Source: an uncultured Chryseobacterium sp.
GTDB taxonomy: Bacteria > Bacteroidota > Bacteroidia > Flavobacteriales > Weeksellaceae
Reading direction: 5' to 3'
NCBI GenBank assembly: GCA_913776245.1
Contig: CAJYLO010000023.1
Coordinates: forward strand, 1 to 64,000
Length of the DNA: 64,000 nt
Position numbers and translations under genes: made by a program. Positions 10,556-19,343 of this stretch are shown here, one piece after another. The notes under the pieces were generated by a model. It made no database searches. It had not been told where the DNA came from and saw only the letters and a list, made by a program, of their open reading frames with translations. How positions within the stretch are numbered: the first letter of the stretch is position 1; every line of letters begins with the position of its first letter.

Positions 10556-11803
10556 TTAGTTTACTGAGGTTACACTTGCGCCCGTTACTTCCTGGGCAGA
10601 TTTAGTTACTTTGGACGGATTGCCTCTGTATTGTACAGATGCTGCCGAACTTGCACTGGCGGTAATGCTTTGGGTCGTATTGACTTTCACACTGGCACCG
10701 GAAGATGCATCTACTACTGCAGACTTCGTCACGAAATCACTTGCCGAAACCGAACTTCCGCTGCTGGCACTTACTGCGCTGGATTCCGCCTTGCCGGAAA
10801 GTTTGATAGAGCTTCCGCTGCTGGCTTCCAAAGCAAGGGATTTGGTTTCAAGATTCATTTTGACACTCACGCCGGAAGCGACTTCCAGAGCAGTATTTGT
10901 AGAGATTCTGAAATCTCCGGAGACTTGAGAGCCGGATGTGCAGCTTGCAGCAAAAGCAGACTCACTCACAGGTGTCATTGTTTTAAATGAAGAACCTGAT
11001 TTTGTCACTAATTTAGACAGATTCGGGCCGTTTACAATTACTTTCAAGTTATTGAAATTAAGATTTCTGGCACCTCTGTTTCTGATAAATATTTTCAGAA
11101 CACCGTTTTCTACTTCCGTAATCACATATTGCTGTTTTTCCGGTTCTGTTTTTACCGTGACACTCTGGTTCGGAGTCTGGCTGAACTCTACATCAACGCC
11201 TGATGATGTTTCGATGCCTGTAAAAGCGGGCACATTTCTCACACTTCCAACATTGACATTGTCTGATTTAATAGTAGACACCGGATTTAATGAAGTGACA
11301 TTTTTTGTTTCAGACATCAGGTTATTGACATCATCCATAGAAATCTTTCCGTCCAGCATCATCAGCACTGAGCTGTCATCTGACATAATGTTAAGGATCA
11401 GGTTATCCATCACATTGGCCGTAATATCCTGAGCCATAAACTTGATCTTCGCATCTTTACTGTTTACAGTTACCAGCTCTTCATACTTCATATTTTTAAG
11501 TGATGCGGCAATATCTTTCTCGATCTTTCCTTCGTTGATAATCGGATTCTTAGATGTTCCGGATTTCTCAAGAACTAGCATTTTCAGTCCGTTTACTTTG
11601 CCTAAAAGCGGCTGGATCTTCCCTAGTTCTTCATCATCTATTTTAAGATTATTCAATAATTTGAACATAGGTTTCGCAATCTTGATAGAGGTCACACCTT
11701 CGGTGTCCTGATATTTATCAAAGAGCTTATTGAGTTCTTCTGTCTGTCCGAAAATATTAGTAGACAGGAGAAATAATACGATTAATAATGCTATTTTTTT
11801 CAT
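10556..11803 (-). CDS. DUF4252 fused to head-GIN (DUF2807) adhesin-like domain
   Basis: N-term DUF4252-like; C-term repeated SSGSSVSAS...SSGASVKV beta-helix pattern. Confidence 0.75.
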   Translation of the reverse strand: MKKIALLIVLFLLSTNIFGQTEELNKLFDKYQDTEGVTSIKIAKPMFKLLNNLKIDDEELGKIQPLLGKVNGLKMLVLEKSGTSKNPIINEGKIEKDIAASLKNMKYEELVTVNSKDAKIKFMAQDITANVMDNLILNIMSDDSSVLMMLDGKISMDDVNNLMSETKNVTSLNPVSTIKSDNVNVGSVRNVPAFTGIETSSGVDVEFSQTPNQSVTVKTEPEKQQYVITEVENGVLKIFIRNRGARNLNFNNLKVIVNGPNLSKLVTKSGSSFKTMTPVSESAFAASCTSGSQVSGDFRISTNTALEVASGVSVKMNLETKSLALEASSGSSIKLSGKAESSAVSASSGSSVSASDFVTKSAVVDASSGASVKVNTTQSITASASSAASVQYRGNPSKVTKSAQEVTGASVTSVN

Positions 11804-11918
11804 AAGTAATTTCTAATTGGTTTAAGGTCTTTCCGTTGGACGGAAATCATTTCGGATTGGCAATGCGTTTAGTACTATTTCAGATTCGTTGATTGCTTTT
11901 CCGTCTGTTTTTTATAAT

Positions 11919-12641
11919 TTAAAAATTCAGAATCTTGTATAAATCTACCTGACTCTGTGCAGATTCTGCGTGATTTATGGTTTGTGTAACGTTACTTGCA
12001 AAATAATTAAAAGTGTCCTCTGTTACCGCAATTGCTTCCTGCTCGCTGTAGACAGGCTTGCCATTGATGATCACATAATTCGGGTTATAATCCGAATCCG
12101 TGGCTACTTTTGGCTGGTTTTGATTATCTGTATCAATTTGTTTTGGCTGATGAACAAATTGCGTTTTTGATTTCTGATGTTGAGTTAATATTTTTACTTC
12201 TTTACCGGCTTTTTCCTGTCCGGAATTATTCTGAGCCAGAACCTCTGACGGATTTTCTGTTCCACTGTCCGGAGTGACTTCAATGGGCTCAGCCGGCATT
12301 GACTTGTTAGTATGTCTGGCCATCTGTGGCTCTAAAGTTTCCGGATTATTAAACATCCAGACTCCGCTGATTCCCATTAGCAAAATCAAACTCGCAGCCA
12401 TCCAATATTGTGAATATGTTTTCTTCCTTGTAACTGGCATCGGAATGATCTTCGGCTCTTCCGTTTTTTTCAGAAAATCCTCGAAATTAAGATCCATTTT
12501 TTCTTTTTTCTCTTCTTTAAGAAAAGAGAAGTACGGGTTGTTGCTTTCGTTTTTCAGGAACAAATCTTCTTCAGGCGTCAGCTCTTCGCCTTCGAAGAAT
12601 CTAGATTCCCAATCCTTGTATCTGTCGGTTTTCATACGCAT
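11919..12641 (-). CDS. Membrane protein, probable anti-sigma factor
   Basis: Single TM YWMAASLILLMGISGVWMF, starts inside upstream ECF sigma gene end. Confidence 0.6.
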   Translation of the reverse strand: MRMKTDRYKDWESRFFEGEELTPEEDLFLKNESNNPYFSFLKEEKKEKMDLNFEDFLKKTEEPKIIPMPVTRKKTYSQYWMAASLILLMGISGVWMFNNPETLEPQMARHTNKSMPAEPIEVTPDSGTENPSEVLAQNNSGQEKAGKEVKILTQHQKSKTQFVHQPKQIDTDNQNQPKVATDSDYNPNYVIINGKPVYSEQEAIAVTEDTFNYFASNVTQTINHAESAQSQVDLYKILNF

Positions 12642-13119
12642 AAAGCTTGTTTATTGACTCTTTCACTTTTTGTCTGGCTCTCATCAGATTCACGCGGACC
12701 GCATTTTCTTCCATTTCCATAATCTGTGAAATCTCCGAAATTTCATATTCTTCGACATCTTTCAAGTGAATGACCATTTTTTGTTTTTCAGGCAGCTGGT
12801 TGATAAATCCCAGAATCTGCTCTTTCATATTATTCGTTTCTATCTGATAAAGCTCTGACTGGTGCCTCGTCTGGCTTGCAAACCCGAGTTTGACCTCGTG
12901 ATGCTTCAGCCGGTTCAGGCATTCGTTTTTGACACTTCTTAATGCAAAACTTTTCAGATTTTCAATGACGAGAAGTTCTTCTTTTCTTTGCCAGAACTTC
13001 ATCATCAGGTCCATTACCACATCTTCGGCTTCATCTGCACTCATCAGAAATTTTTTCGCAAAACGGAACATCTCATCTTTGAGAATAAATACCGTTTGTT
13101 TAAAGATTTCCTGAGTCAT
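12601..13119 (-). CDS. ECF RNA polymerase sigma factor
   Basis: FRFAKKFLMSADEAEDVVMDLMMKFWQRKEEL and INQLPEKQKMVIHLKDVEEYEISEISQIMEMEENAVRVNLMRARQKVKE. Confidence 0.92.
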   Translation of the reverse strand: MTQEIFKQTVFILKDEMFRFAKKFLMSADEAEDVVMDLMMKFWQRKEELLVIENLKSFALRSVKNECLNRLKHHEVKLGFASQTRHQSELYQIETNNMKEQILGFINQLPEKQKMVIHLKDVEEYEISEISQIMEMEENAVRVNLMRARQKVKESINKLYAYENRQIQGLGI

Positions 13120-13347
13120 AGATTTTCAGTTTAATGTTTTGGTCTCAAATTTTTAGTTTTGAAAACCCTTGGATTCCTGGTCGTTTAAAGATAAGACATT
13201 TGCCTGTTATGTTTTATTACATCTAAAATAAAAAAAGAACCTTAATATTTATTAAGATTCTGATTATCAATTTATTATTTTTTATAATATTTTTAGGTTT
13301 TCGCCGTTAATTGTATTTTTATTACAATTTGTTTTTATTTTGAAACT

Positions 13348-13424
13348 GCGCCCCGACTTGAGTGGACTCTTCGGCAAGTTCAGAGTGACAAGCGGAAACG
13401 GAAGGCGGATAAAGGCGCCCCAAA
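13348..13424 (-). repeat. Modular 3'-end palindromic element, copy 2 (subtype B)
   Basis: minus strand tttggggcgcctttatccgccttccgtttccgcttgtcactctgaacttgccgaagagtccactcaagtcggggcgc. Confidence 0.75.
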
Positions 13425-13452
13425 CCTAACAAAGTGGTTCGAAGTAATAATT

Positions 13453-14712
13453 CTACAATTCTCCGTTTCCGGCAGATGCCGAATCTTTTTCACTTGTTCC
13501 TTTAGGATTCATTGTTTTATTGAGCTTTTCCATCTCAAAAGGAAAATCTTCAAACAATCCTGATAATGCCAGCGCAGAATAAACCCTTTGTGAATACTTG
13601 TTCCCGATTGCAACGATAGTAACTTTTGACTTGAGAAGGTGCGCGAAAACGGAATTAGTTCCGTGCCACCAGCCATTATGATACGTCAGCTTTTCGCCGT
13701 TATCAAATTCCTTCATCCGGAAGCCCAGGCCATAATTGTTGATTCCTCTTTTCTCATTACTGTAAGGTTCGAAAATCTTGCTTGCCAGTTCCGGTCTCAG
13801 GAAATCTTTTGAAAACAGCGCTACTGAAAAATTCATCAGATCTCTTGGCGTGGTGTAGACATTTTTATCACCATAAATAAGATCCAGCCTGTCTAACGGA
13901 TATAATCTGTATCCGCTGAAAAATGACTGAGCGGCGGTAGGAATATCTTTTTTCTGAAATATAAAAGAGTGGTTCATTTTCAGCGGCTTGAAAAGAATCT
14001 CCTGCATAGCCTGCGGAAATGGTGTTGCCGTAACTTTCTCAATTATCAGAGCCAGCATCGCAAAGTTGGTATTGCAATACATAAAGCCTGTGTTGGACAT
14101 TCTTGCCAGTTCCGGCTTATATTTGATGAGCATATCCAGCACATCCTGATTGGTGAGAAACTCTTTTTTTAATTCTTCCGGTGCCGGTTTTATACTCTGG
14201 TCAAAATGCTCGTACTTCGGAAGCCCGCTTCTCTGGGAAAGCAGGCTGAAAACGGTAATATCTTTATACGGAAACTTTGGGAAAAACTTTGTTATATTAT
14301 CTTCCATTTTCAGTTTTCCGGCCTCAATCAGCTTTAAGACAGCCATTGCGGTCATTGTCTTACTGACGGAAGCTACGTGAAGCGGTGTGTTTTCATCAAT
14401 TGGCATTTGCTTATTTTCTCTGCCAAATCCCCGGTATTTTTCGAAAACGATTTTATTGCCTTTTGCAATGAGAACACCACCACTCAGGTCGCCCTGTTCC
14501 CATACTTTCTGATAATAGTTATTGATAACCGGTAAAATAGTCGACTCATTGGCAAGCGTAGATTCGGATGTGGTAAACACTTTTGTAAGATCTACATTAC
14601 CGTAATTGGGAAGTTTGGACTGATAAGATTCAGCAGATTCTTGTTTTTCTTTTTTGCAGGAATAAGTGCAAATAACTGCTAAACCAACAGTGACTATTTT
14701 TCTAAAATTCAT
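13453..14712 (-). CDS. Serine hydrolase, beta-lactamase/class C family lipoprotein
   Basis: CTYSCKKEK lipobox; ASVSKTMTAMAVLKLIEAGKL (SxxK), YCNTNFAMLALIIEKVT (YxN), HNGWWHGT. Confidence 0.88.
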   Translation of the reverse strand: MNFRKIVTVGLAVICTYSCKKEKQESAESYQSKLPNYGNVDLTKVFTTSESTLANESTILPVINNYYQKVWEQGDLSGGVLIAKGNKIVFEKYRGFGRENKQMPIDENTPLHVASVSKTMTAMAVLKLIEAGKLKMEDNITKFFPKFPYKDITVFSLLSQRSGLPKYEHFDQSIKPAPEELKKEFLTNQDVLDMLIKYKPELARMSNTGFMYCNTNFAMLALIIEKVTATPFPQAMQEILFKPLKMNHSFIFQKKDIPTAAQSFFSGYRLYPLDRLDLIYGDKNVYTTPRDLMNFSVALFSKDFLRPELASKIFEPYSNEKRGINNYGLGFRMKEFDNGEKLTYHNGWWHGTNSVFAHLLKSKVTIVAIGNKYSQRVYSALALSGLFEDFPFEMEKLNKTMNPKGTSEKDSASAGNGEL

Positions 14713-14853
14713 TTTTTAACCAGCTTCTAAGGAAGCGCAATTTAACATAAAATGAGTTTTTAGCAGACAACTATTATCTTAAGAATTGTTAAATGTGGAG
14801 AAAAAAATCTTTCAAAAAATGGCTTAATGAAAGTAAATATTACTAATTTAAAA

Positions 14854-16221
14854 TTATTGTTTGATGAACTTCTTGGTTATTGTATTACCAGACTTTGAAA
14901 TTGCTGTTATGATATAATTTCCTTTTTCTAGATCAGAAACATTAATTTTTGAAATTGAAGTTTTGTTTCGTTTTATCAATTTTCCTGAAGAATCTATGAT
15001 GATAATATTTGAAAGTTCATCTGAAAAGTTAATAATATCCTTCGCAGGATTCGGATATATTGTTAATTCACTTTTACTAACATCCGCGACTGACAATCCG
15101 CAATTTATATTGTACGTTGCTATTGTATCTTTTTGCCAGTCGGGATAGTTTTCACTTGCTGTAGGATTATCAACTTGGATGCAAGTCAGGTTTGGATTAT
15201 TGGTTGCTCGGAAAAATGAAATCAAATTATTTGTTCCGTTCTTAATATTAAGACTATTTAGTTCATTATCACTAACTCTGATAAAAGTTAGACCAGAATT
15301 TTTGCTTAAGTCTAAAGTTGTTAACTTATTTCCCCAACAAGAAAATTGTGTCAATGAAGTATTGTTAGTGACATCCAAATTTGTTATTTGATTTCCTCCG
15401 CAAAAAAATGTTTGTAAAAGTATATTTTTGCTTACATCCAAACTAGTTATACTATTATTAACTACAGAAAGATATGTCAAAGCAGTATTTTTACTTACAT
15501 CTAATGTTGTTATCGATGGATTATCAAAAACTTGTAAAATCTGTAGATTAACATTTTTACTAACATCTAAGTTGCTCAATTGAGTTGCACCGCAATAAAA
15601 CTCATTCAAATCTACATTTTGGCTTAAATCGATATTTGATATTTGAGTTCCTCCAATGTCTAAAAATTTCAGCGATTTGTTTTGAGTCAAATCTAAAGAA
15701 GTTAAAGCTGTGCTAGAAGAATATAAAAGCTCTAGATTCGTATTATGACTAACATCAAGATTATCTAAGAATTGATTGTGAGAAGAATATAAAGTTTTTA
15801 ATGCTAAATTATTGCTTATGTCTATAAAAGTCAGTCTGTTACTACCACACAATAACTCTGTTAGTTCTAAACATTGGCTAACTTGTATATCTTGAATACC
15901 TGAACCATTACAGTTTACTTTTTTTAATTTCTCGTTATAGAATAAGTTTAAATAACTGAAATTGTTAGAATAGCAGATTAATTCTGTAATATTTTTAAAA
16001 TTTTCAATTCCCTTCAAGCTTGTAATATTCCTGCTGTTACAATCAATTGTTCCAGTAAAAGCTTCCGCTTCAGAAATTTGTATTTCACTATCTCCATTAG
16101 TATTTATGTTTGCATTTCCAACCAAATATGCTTTAAAATTAGAATCATAGAATTCTACATTCTGAGCGTTCAGCGAAACATTTAAAATAAATAAAATTGA
16201 AAGGTGTAGTAATTTTTTCAT
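14854..16221 (-). CDS. LRR protein with T9SS sorting domain
   Basis: Tandem LDVSKNTALTYLSVVNNSIT-type 21-aa repeats; C-term LTIYPNPAKDIINF...KKFIKQ; start at internal MKKLLHLSILFILNVSLNAQ. Confidence 0.9.
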   Translation of the reverse strand: MKKLLHLSILFILNVSLNAQNVEFYDSNFKAYLVGNANINTNGDSEIQISEAEAFTGTIDCNSRNITSLKGIENFKNITELICYSNNFSYLNLFYNEKLKKVNCNGSGIQDIQVSQCLELTELLCGSNRLTFIDISNNLALKTLYSSHNQFLDNLDVSHNTNLELLYSSSTALTSLDLTQNKSLKFLDIGGTQISNIDLSQNVDLNEFYCGATQLSNLDVSKNVNLQILQVFDNPSITTLDVSKNTALTYLSVVNNSITSLDVSKNILLQTFFCGGNQITNLDVTNNTSLTQFSCWGNKLTTLDLSKNSGLTFIRVSDNELNSLNIKNGTNNLISFFRATNNPNLTCIQVDNPTASENYPDWQKDTIATYNINCGLSVADVSKSELTIYPNPAKDIINFSDELSNIIIIDSSGKLIKRNKTSISKINVSDLEKGNYIITAISKSGNTITKKFIKQ

Positions 16222-16246
16222 TATTAGTTTTTTTGTAAAGATAAAA

Positions 16247-17197
16247 TTAATTTCCAAAATTTTCAAGAATCTTATCTACAATAATTTGCGCCAATTTAAT
16301 TTTACTTTGCTGTGTCCAGCCAGCAATATGCGGTGTAATAATCAATTTTTCAGAACCTAATAAATATTTTAAATCCTGATTTTCTGTTTCGATATTTTCG
16401 AATGATGACTTTTCGTATTCCAAAACATCCAGGCAAGCGCCTAAAATTTTTCCCGACTGAATCGCTTCTACTAAAGCTTTAGTTTTCACATTTTTTCCAC
16501 GAGCCGTGTTGACGAAATAAAAATTTTTCTCCATTTTAGAAATGAATTCTTCATCGATCAAATAATTCGTTTCCTCCGTCAACGGAATATGAAGACTCAG
16601 AATATCGGCTCTTTTCTGAAGTTCTTCCAATGTAACCTGCGTTGCAAATTTATCCGAAAGATTTTGCAAAATATCGTAAAAAATAACCTCAACGCCAAAA
16701 CCAGAAAGTCGCTTTGCTGTTGCTCTTCCCATATTGCCGTAACCAATGATCCCGAATGTTTTTCCCAGCAATTCATCGCCTCGGTTTTCTTCACGTTTCC
16801 AGATTCCGTTTTTGACCTCATTCGATGCAATGAATAACCTATTCATCAGAATCAACAACATCCCGACAACGTGTTCCGCTACAGAATCCCGGTTTCCTTC
16901 CGGCGAATTGATCAGTTTAATCCCAAGTTGATGAGCTGTTTCCACATCAATATTTTCCATTCCGGCGCCTACTCTTGCGATGAATTTGAGATGGGACGCT
17001 TTGGTCAGAAAATTTTTGTCCAATGGAATTCGGCTTCTGATAATAATGCCTTCATAATTATGGATTTTTTCTAAAATCTCATCGTAACCGGAAGTATAAT
17101 CGGCATCGAAAACAAAACCTTTATCAAAAAGCTGTTCTTCTATCAGCGGATGATTGGTATCTAATAATAAAATCCGCATAACTTGATTATAATTCAT
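16247..17197 (-). CDS. D-2-hydroxyacid dehydrogenase (phosphoglycerate dehydrogenase-like)
   Basis: ARVGAGMENIDVETAHQLGIKLINSPEGNRDSVAEH, GKTFGIIGYGNMGRATAKRL, NTARG. Confidence 0.88.
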   Translation of the reverse strand: MNYNQVMRILLLDTNHPLIEEQLFDKGFVFDADYTSGYDEILEKIHNYEGIIIRSRIPLDKNFLTKASHLKFIARVGAGMENIDVETAHQLGIKLINSPEGNRDSVAEHVVGMLLILMNRLFIASNEVKNGIWKREENRGDELLGKTFGIIGYGNMGRATAKRLSGFGVEVIFYDILQNLSDKFATQVTLEELQKRADILSLHIPLTEETNYLIDEEFISKMEKNFYFVNTARGKNVKTKALVEAIQSGKILGACLDVLEYEKSSFENIETENQDLKYLLGSEKLIITPHIAGWTQQSKIKLAQIIVDKILENFGN

Positions 17198-17207
17198 AAT
17201 TGATAAA

Positions 17208-17237
17208 AAAGAAACGGAAGAAAATTCTTCCGTTATT
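17208..17237 (-). terminator. Intrinsic terminator after thioesterase gene
   Basis: taacggaagaattttcttccgtttctttttt on minus strand. Confidence 0.75.
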
Positions 17238-17239
17238 AA

Positions 17240-17767
17240 TTAAATTTCGATTTCTCCCGCAAATAATTTTTTCAGTTCAATAGAATCCGCTGGTTTCATT
17301 CTTCCGGAAAGGATCAATGATAATTCTTTTCTTCTGAGTGCAGCATCAAAACGTTTTTTCTCTTCTTCGGTTTCCGGTTCCAGCGCAGGAATCGGAATCG
17401 GGCGATTGAACTCATCCACAGCGACAAAAGTATAAATTCCTTCGTTGGTATGGATCTTTGTCTGGTTGATAGGATCATCCAGCCAAACATCTACATAAAT
17501 CTCCATTGATGTTCCGAATGCTCTGGAAACTTTAGACTCCAGCACTACAATTCCACCTTCCGGAATCGGATGATTAAATGACACGTGATTTACAGAAGCG
17601 GTCACCACTCTTCTTTCACAATGCCTTGTCGCAGAAATAGACGCTGCTCTGTCCATTCTTGACAACAGCTCGCCTCCGAAAAGATTTCTTAATGAATTGG
17701 TTTCGTTAGGAAGGACGATGTTCGTCATTACCGTAAGGCTATCTGCTGGTTTTTTGGATTTTTGCAT
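17240..17767 (-). CDS. Acyl-CoA thioesterase (hotdog, YciA/BFIT-like)
   Basis: LPNETNSLRNLFGGELLSRMDRAASISATRHCERRVVTASVNHVSFNHPIPEGGIVVLESKV. Confidence 0.88.
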   Translation of the reverse strand: MQKSKKPADSLTVMTNIVLPNETNSLRNLFGGELLSRMDRAASISATRHCERRVVTASVNHVSFNHPIPEGGIVVLESKVSRAFGTSMEIYVDVWLDDPINQTKIHTNEGIYTFVAVDEFNRPIPIPALEPETEEEKKRFDAALRRKELSLILSGRMKPADSIELKKLFAGEIEI

Positions 17768-18413
17768 TCGTTGTAGGTTTTATACTGTCTGTTTTTATAG
17801 AATCTTGTTTTGGAACTACCGGTATTTTCGGTTTCTGAATCTTTTTAACAGTCTGTTTGGAAGGGATATTGGAAGATTTTCCGAAAATCAGTTCCTGGTC
17901 TCCGAAAAGATAAAACAAAGCCGAACCAATAGCAATAAGGCTAAGAAAGGCCCATATAACGCCTTTATTTAAATTGTATCCGGCATCCGGTTTCTGAATT
18001 GGTCTTTTTGCTTTTAGCTGATTCAGATTAATTTCCTCGAAGCCGAAAGCGTCAGTTTCTTCATTATCTTTTATGATCCGGTTTTCTTTATCCAGAATCA
18101 GGCGTCCGATATTACCCAGTTGTAAAAATCCGTCGGACTGCAATTTGTTTTTCCATTGATCCGACTGATTTTTCAGCTGAGATAATACTTCTGATTGTCC
18201 AAGACCTGTGTCTGCAGAGATATAATCTGCCAGATCCAGACCGGAAACAAAAAAATCCTGTTCAAATTCAATTGATTCTTTCGGAGGAAGAATGACAGAA
18301 TTTTCAGCATCTATTTTCGCCGATTCTCTTATGAGCCTAAAAACCCCAAAATCAGGAACTTCCGCTGTCTGACGCTTCAGAAGATATTGATATAATAAGT
18401 ACTCAAAATTCAT
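17739..18413 (-). CDS. HU/CCDC81-like domain membrane protein
   Basis: MNFEYLLYQYLLKRQTAEVPDFGVFRL N-terminal HU-like domain, then one TM. Confidence 0.5.
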   Translation of the reverse strand: MNFEYLLYQYLLKRQTAEVPDFGVFRLIRESAKIDAENSVILPPKESIEFEQDFFVSGLDLADYISADTGLGQSEVLSQLKNQSDQWKNKLQSDGFLQLGNIGRLILDKENRIIKDNEETDAFGFEEINLNQLKAKRPIQKPDAGYNLNKGVIWAFLSLIAIGSALFYLFGDQELIFGKSSNIPSKQTVKKIQKPKIPVVPKQDSIKTDSIKPTTNAKIQKTSR

Positions 18414-18453
18414 TGTCGCAAAACTACATAATTTTTGATAGTATAGAAAATAT

Positions 18454-18481
18454 AAAAGGTTGCTTTTGCAAGCAACCTTTT
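18454..18481 (-). terminator. Intrinsic terminator
   Basis: aaaaggttgc-ttttgc-aagcaacctttt. Confidence 0.8.
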
Positions 18482-18503
18482 GATTTGATTTGAATTATTG
18501 AAA

Positions 18504-19187
18504 TTAGTAAGCAAATTTAACAACCTCTGATCCGTTATCTGATAAAATCTTTACCAAATAAAGGCCTTTTTGATTAAGGTTAAGGTCTATTGGATTTCCG
18601 TTTGCATTTGTTTTCATTGTCTTTATAACCTTACCTCCGAAATCGTAAACAGTCAGTTCTACATTTCCTTTAGCAGAGGTGAACAATTTCCCTGCAGCCA
18701 CCTGAGATTTAGTTTTACCATTGACATCCGCTACAGCTAAGCTAGGAATAGTGGAAGACGTAAAACCATAGCTAGTTCCTAACTTATCACCTGTCTGGTG
18801 TCCGCCGTTACCCGCAGGAGCTTCTGTAAAAAGAAACCTGAGTTCATTTACTTTGGTTCCGGCAGGTAAAACCCCTCCTGTATTGTTAAAATTGTGGGTA
18901 TTAAGATTAATTGTCCCTGAGTAATTCGTCCCATCCCAGTTAAGCGTTGTTGTAATATTACCCCAGGCATCGTTAAATGTTCCGCTTGGCGTTGTATCTC
19001 CGGGATTTATAAACAGATAAACACCGATGGGCTGACTAAATGGGTCATAAAATGCCCATCCGTTGGCAGAATCATTGTAAGTCATTGTATAAACACCTTC
19101 CGCTGTTTTTACAATGTTCAAAAGAGCTTGCGCAGAAACTGTGACACTCGCCAATAGAGCCAGTGTCAGAAAATAAAATTTTCTCAT
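18504..19187 (-). CDS. Secreted protein with T9SS type A sorting domain
   Basis: Signal peptide; C-term GNVELTVYDFGGKVIKTMKTNANGNPIDLNLNQKGLYLVKI. Confidence 0.8.
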   Translation of the reverse strand: MRKFYFLTLALLASVTVSAQALLNIVKTAEGVYTMTYNDSANGWAFYDPFSQPIGVYLFINPGDTTPSGTFNDAWGNITTTLNWDGTNYSGTINLNTHNFNNTGGVLPAGTKVNELRFLFTEAPAGNGGHQTGDKLGTSYGFTSSTIPSLAVADVNGKTKSQVAAGKLFTSAKGNVELTVYDFGGKVIKTMKTNANGNPIDLNLNQKGLYLVKILSDNGSEVVKFAY

Positions 19188-19191
19188 AAAT

Positions 19192-19314
19192 GTAAATTTT
19201 TAAGGTTTATATATGATTTCAAAGGACATTATACATGAACTTGAAATTGTTGTAAATTTAATATTAATTTCAAATCAACAAATAAATTATTATATATAAA
19301 CCTTAAAATATTTA
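19192..19314. repeat. Near-perfect 25-bp inverted repeat, arms about 77 bp apart
   Basis: ttttaaggtttatatat (19198-19214) is the exact reverse complement of atatataaaccttaaaa (19292-19308); extends with one mismatch through tgtaaat. Confidence 0.85.
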
Positions 19315-19343
19315 CAACAAATTGACAATCAAAATATTAATTT

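Noticed and set aside
10611-11432. Several plus ORFs opposite the GIN-domain gene
   Set aside because: Antisense to repetitive Ser/Gly codons of a well-supported gene.
17185-17210. gattataattcataattgataaa as a possible fourth AT palindrome
   Set aside because: Only a half-arm-length match in AT-rich sequence with no partner arm.
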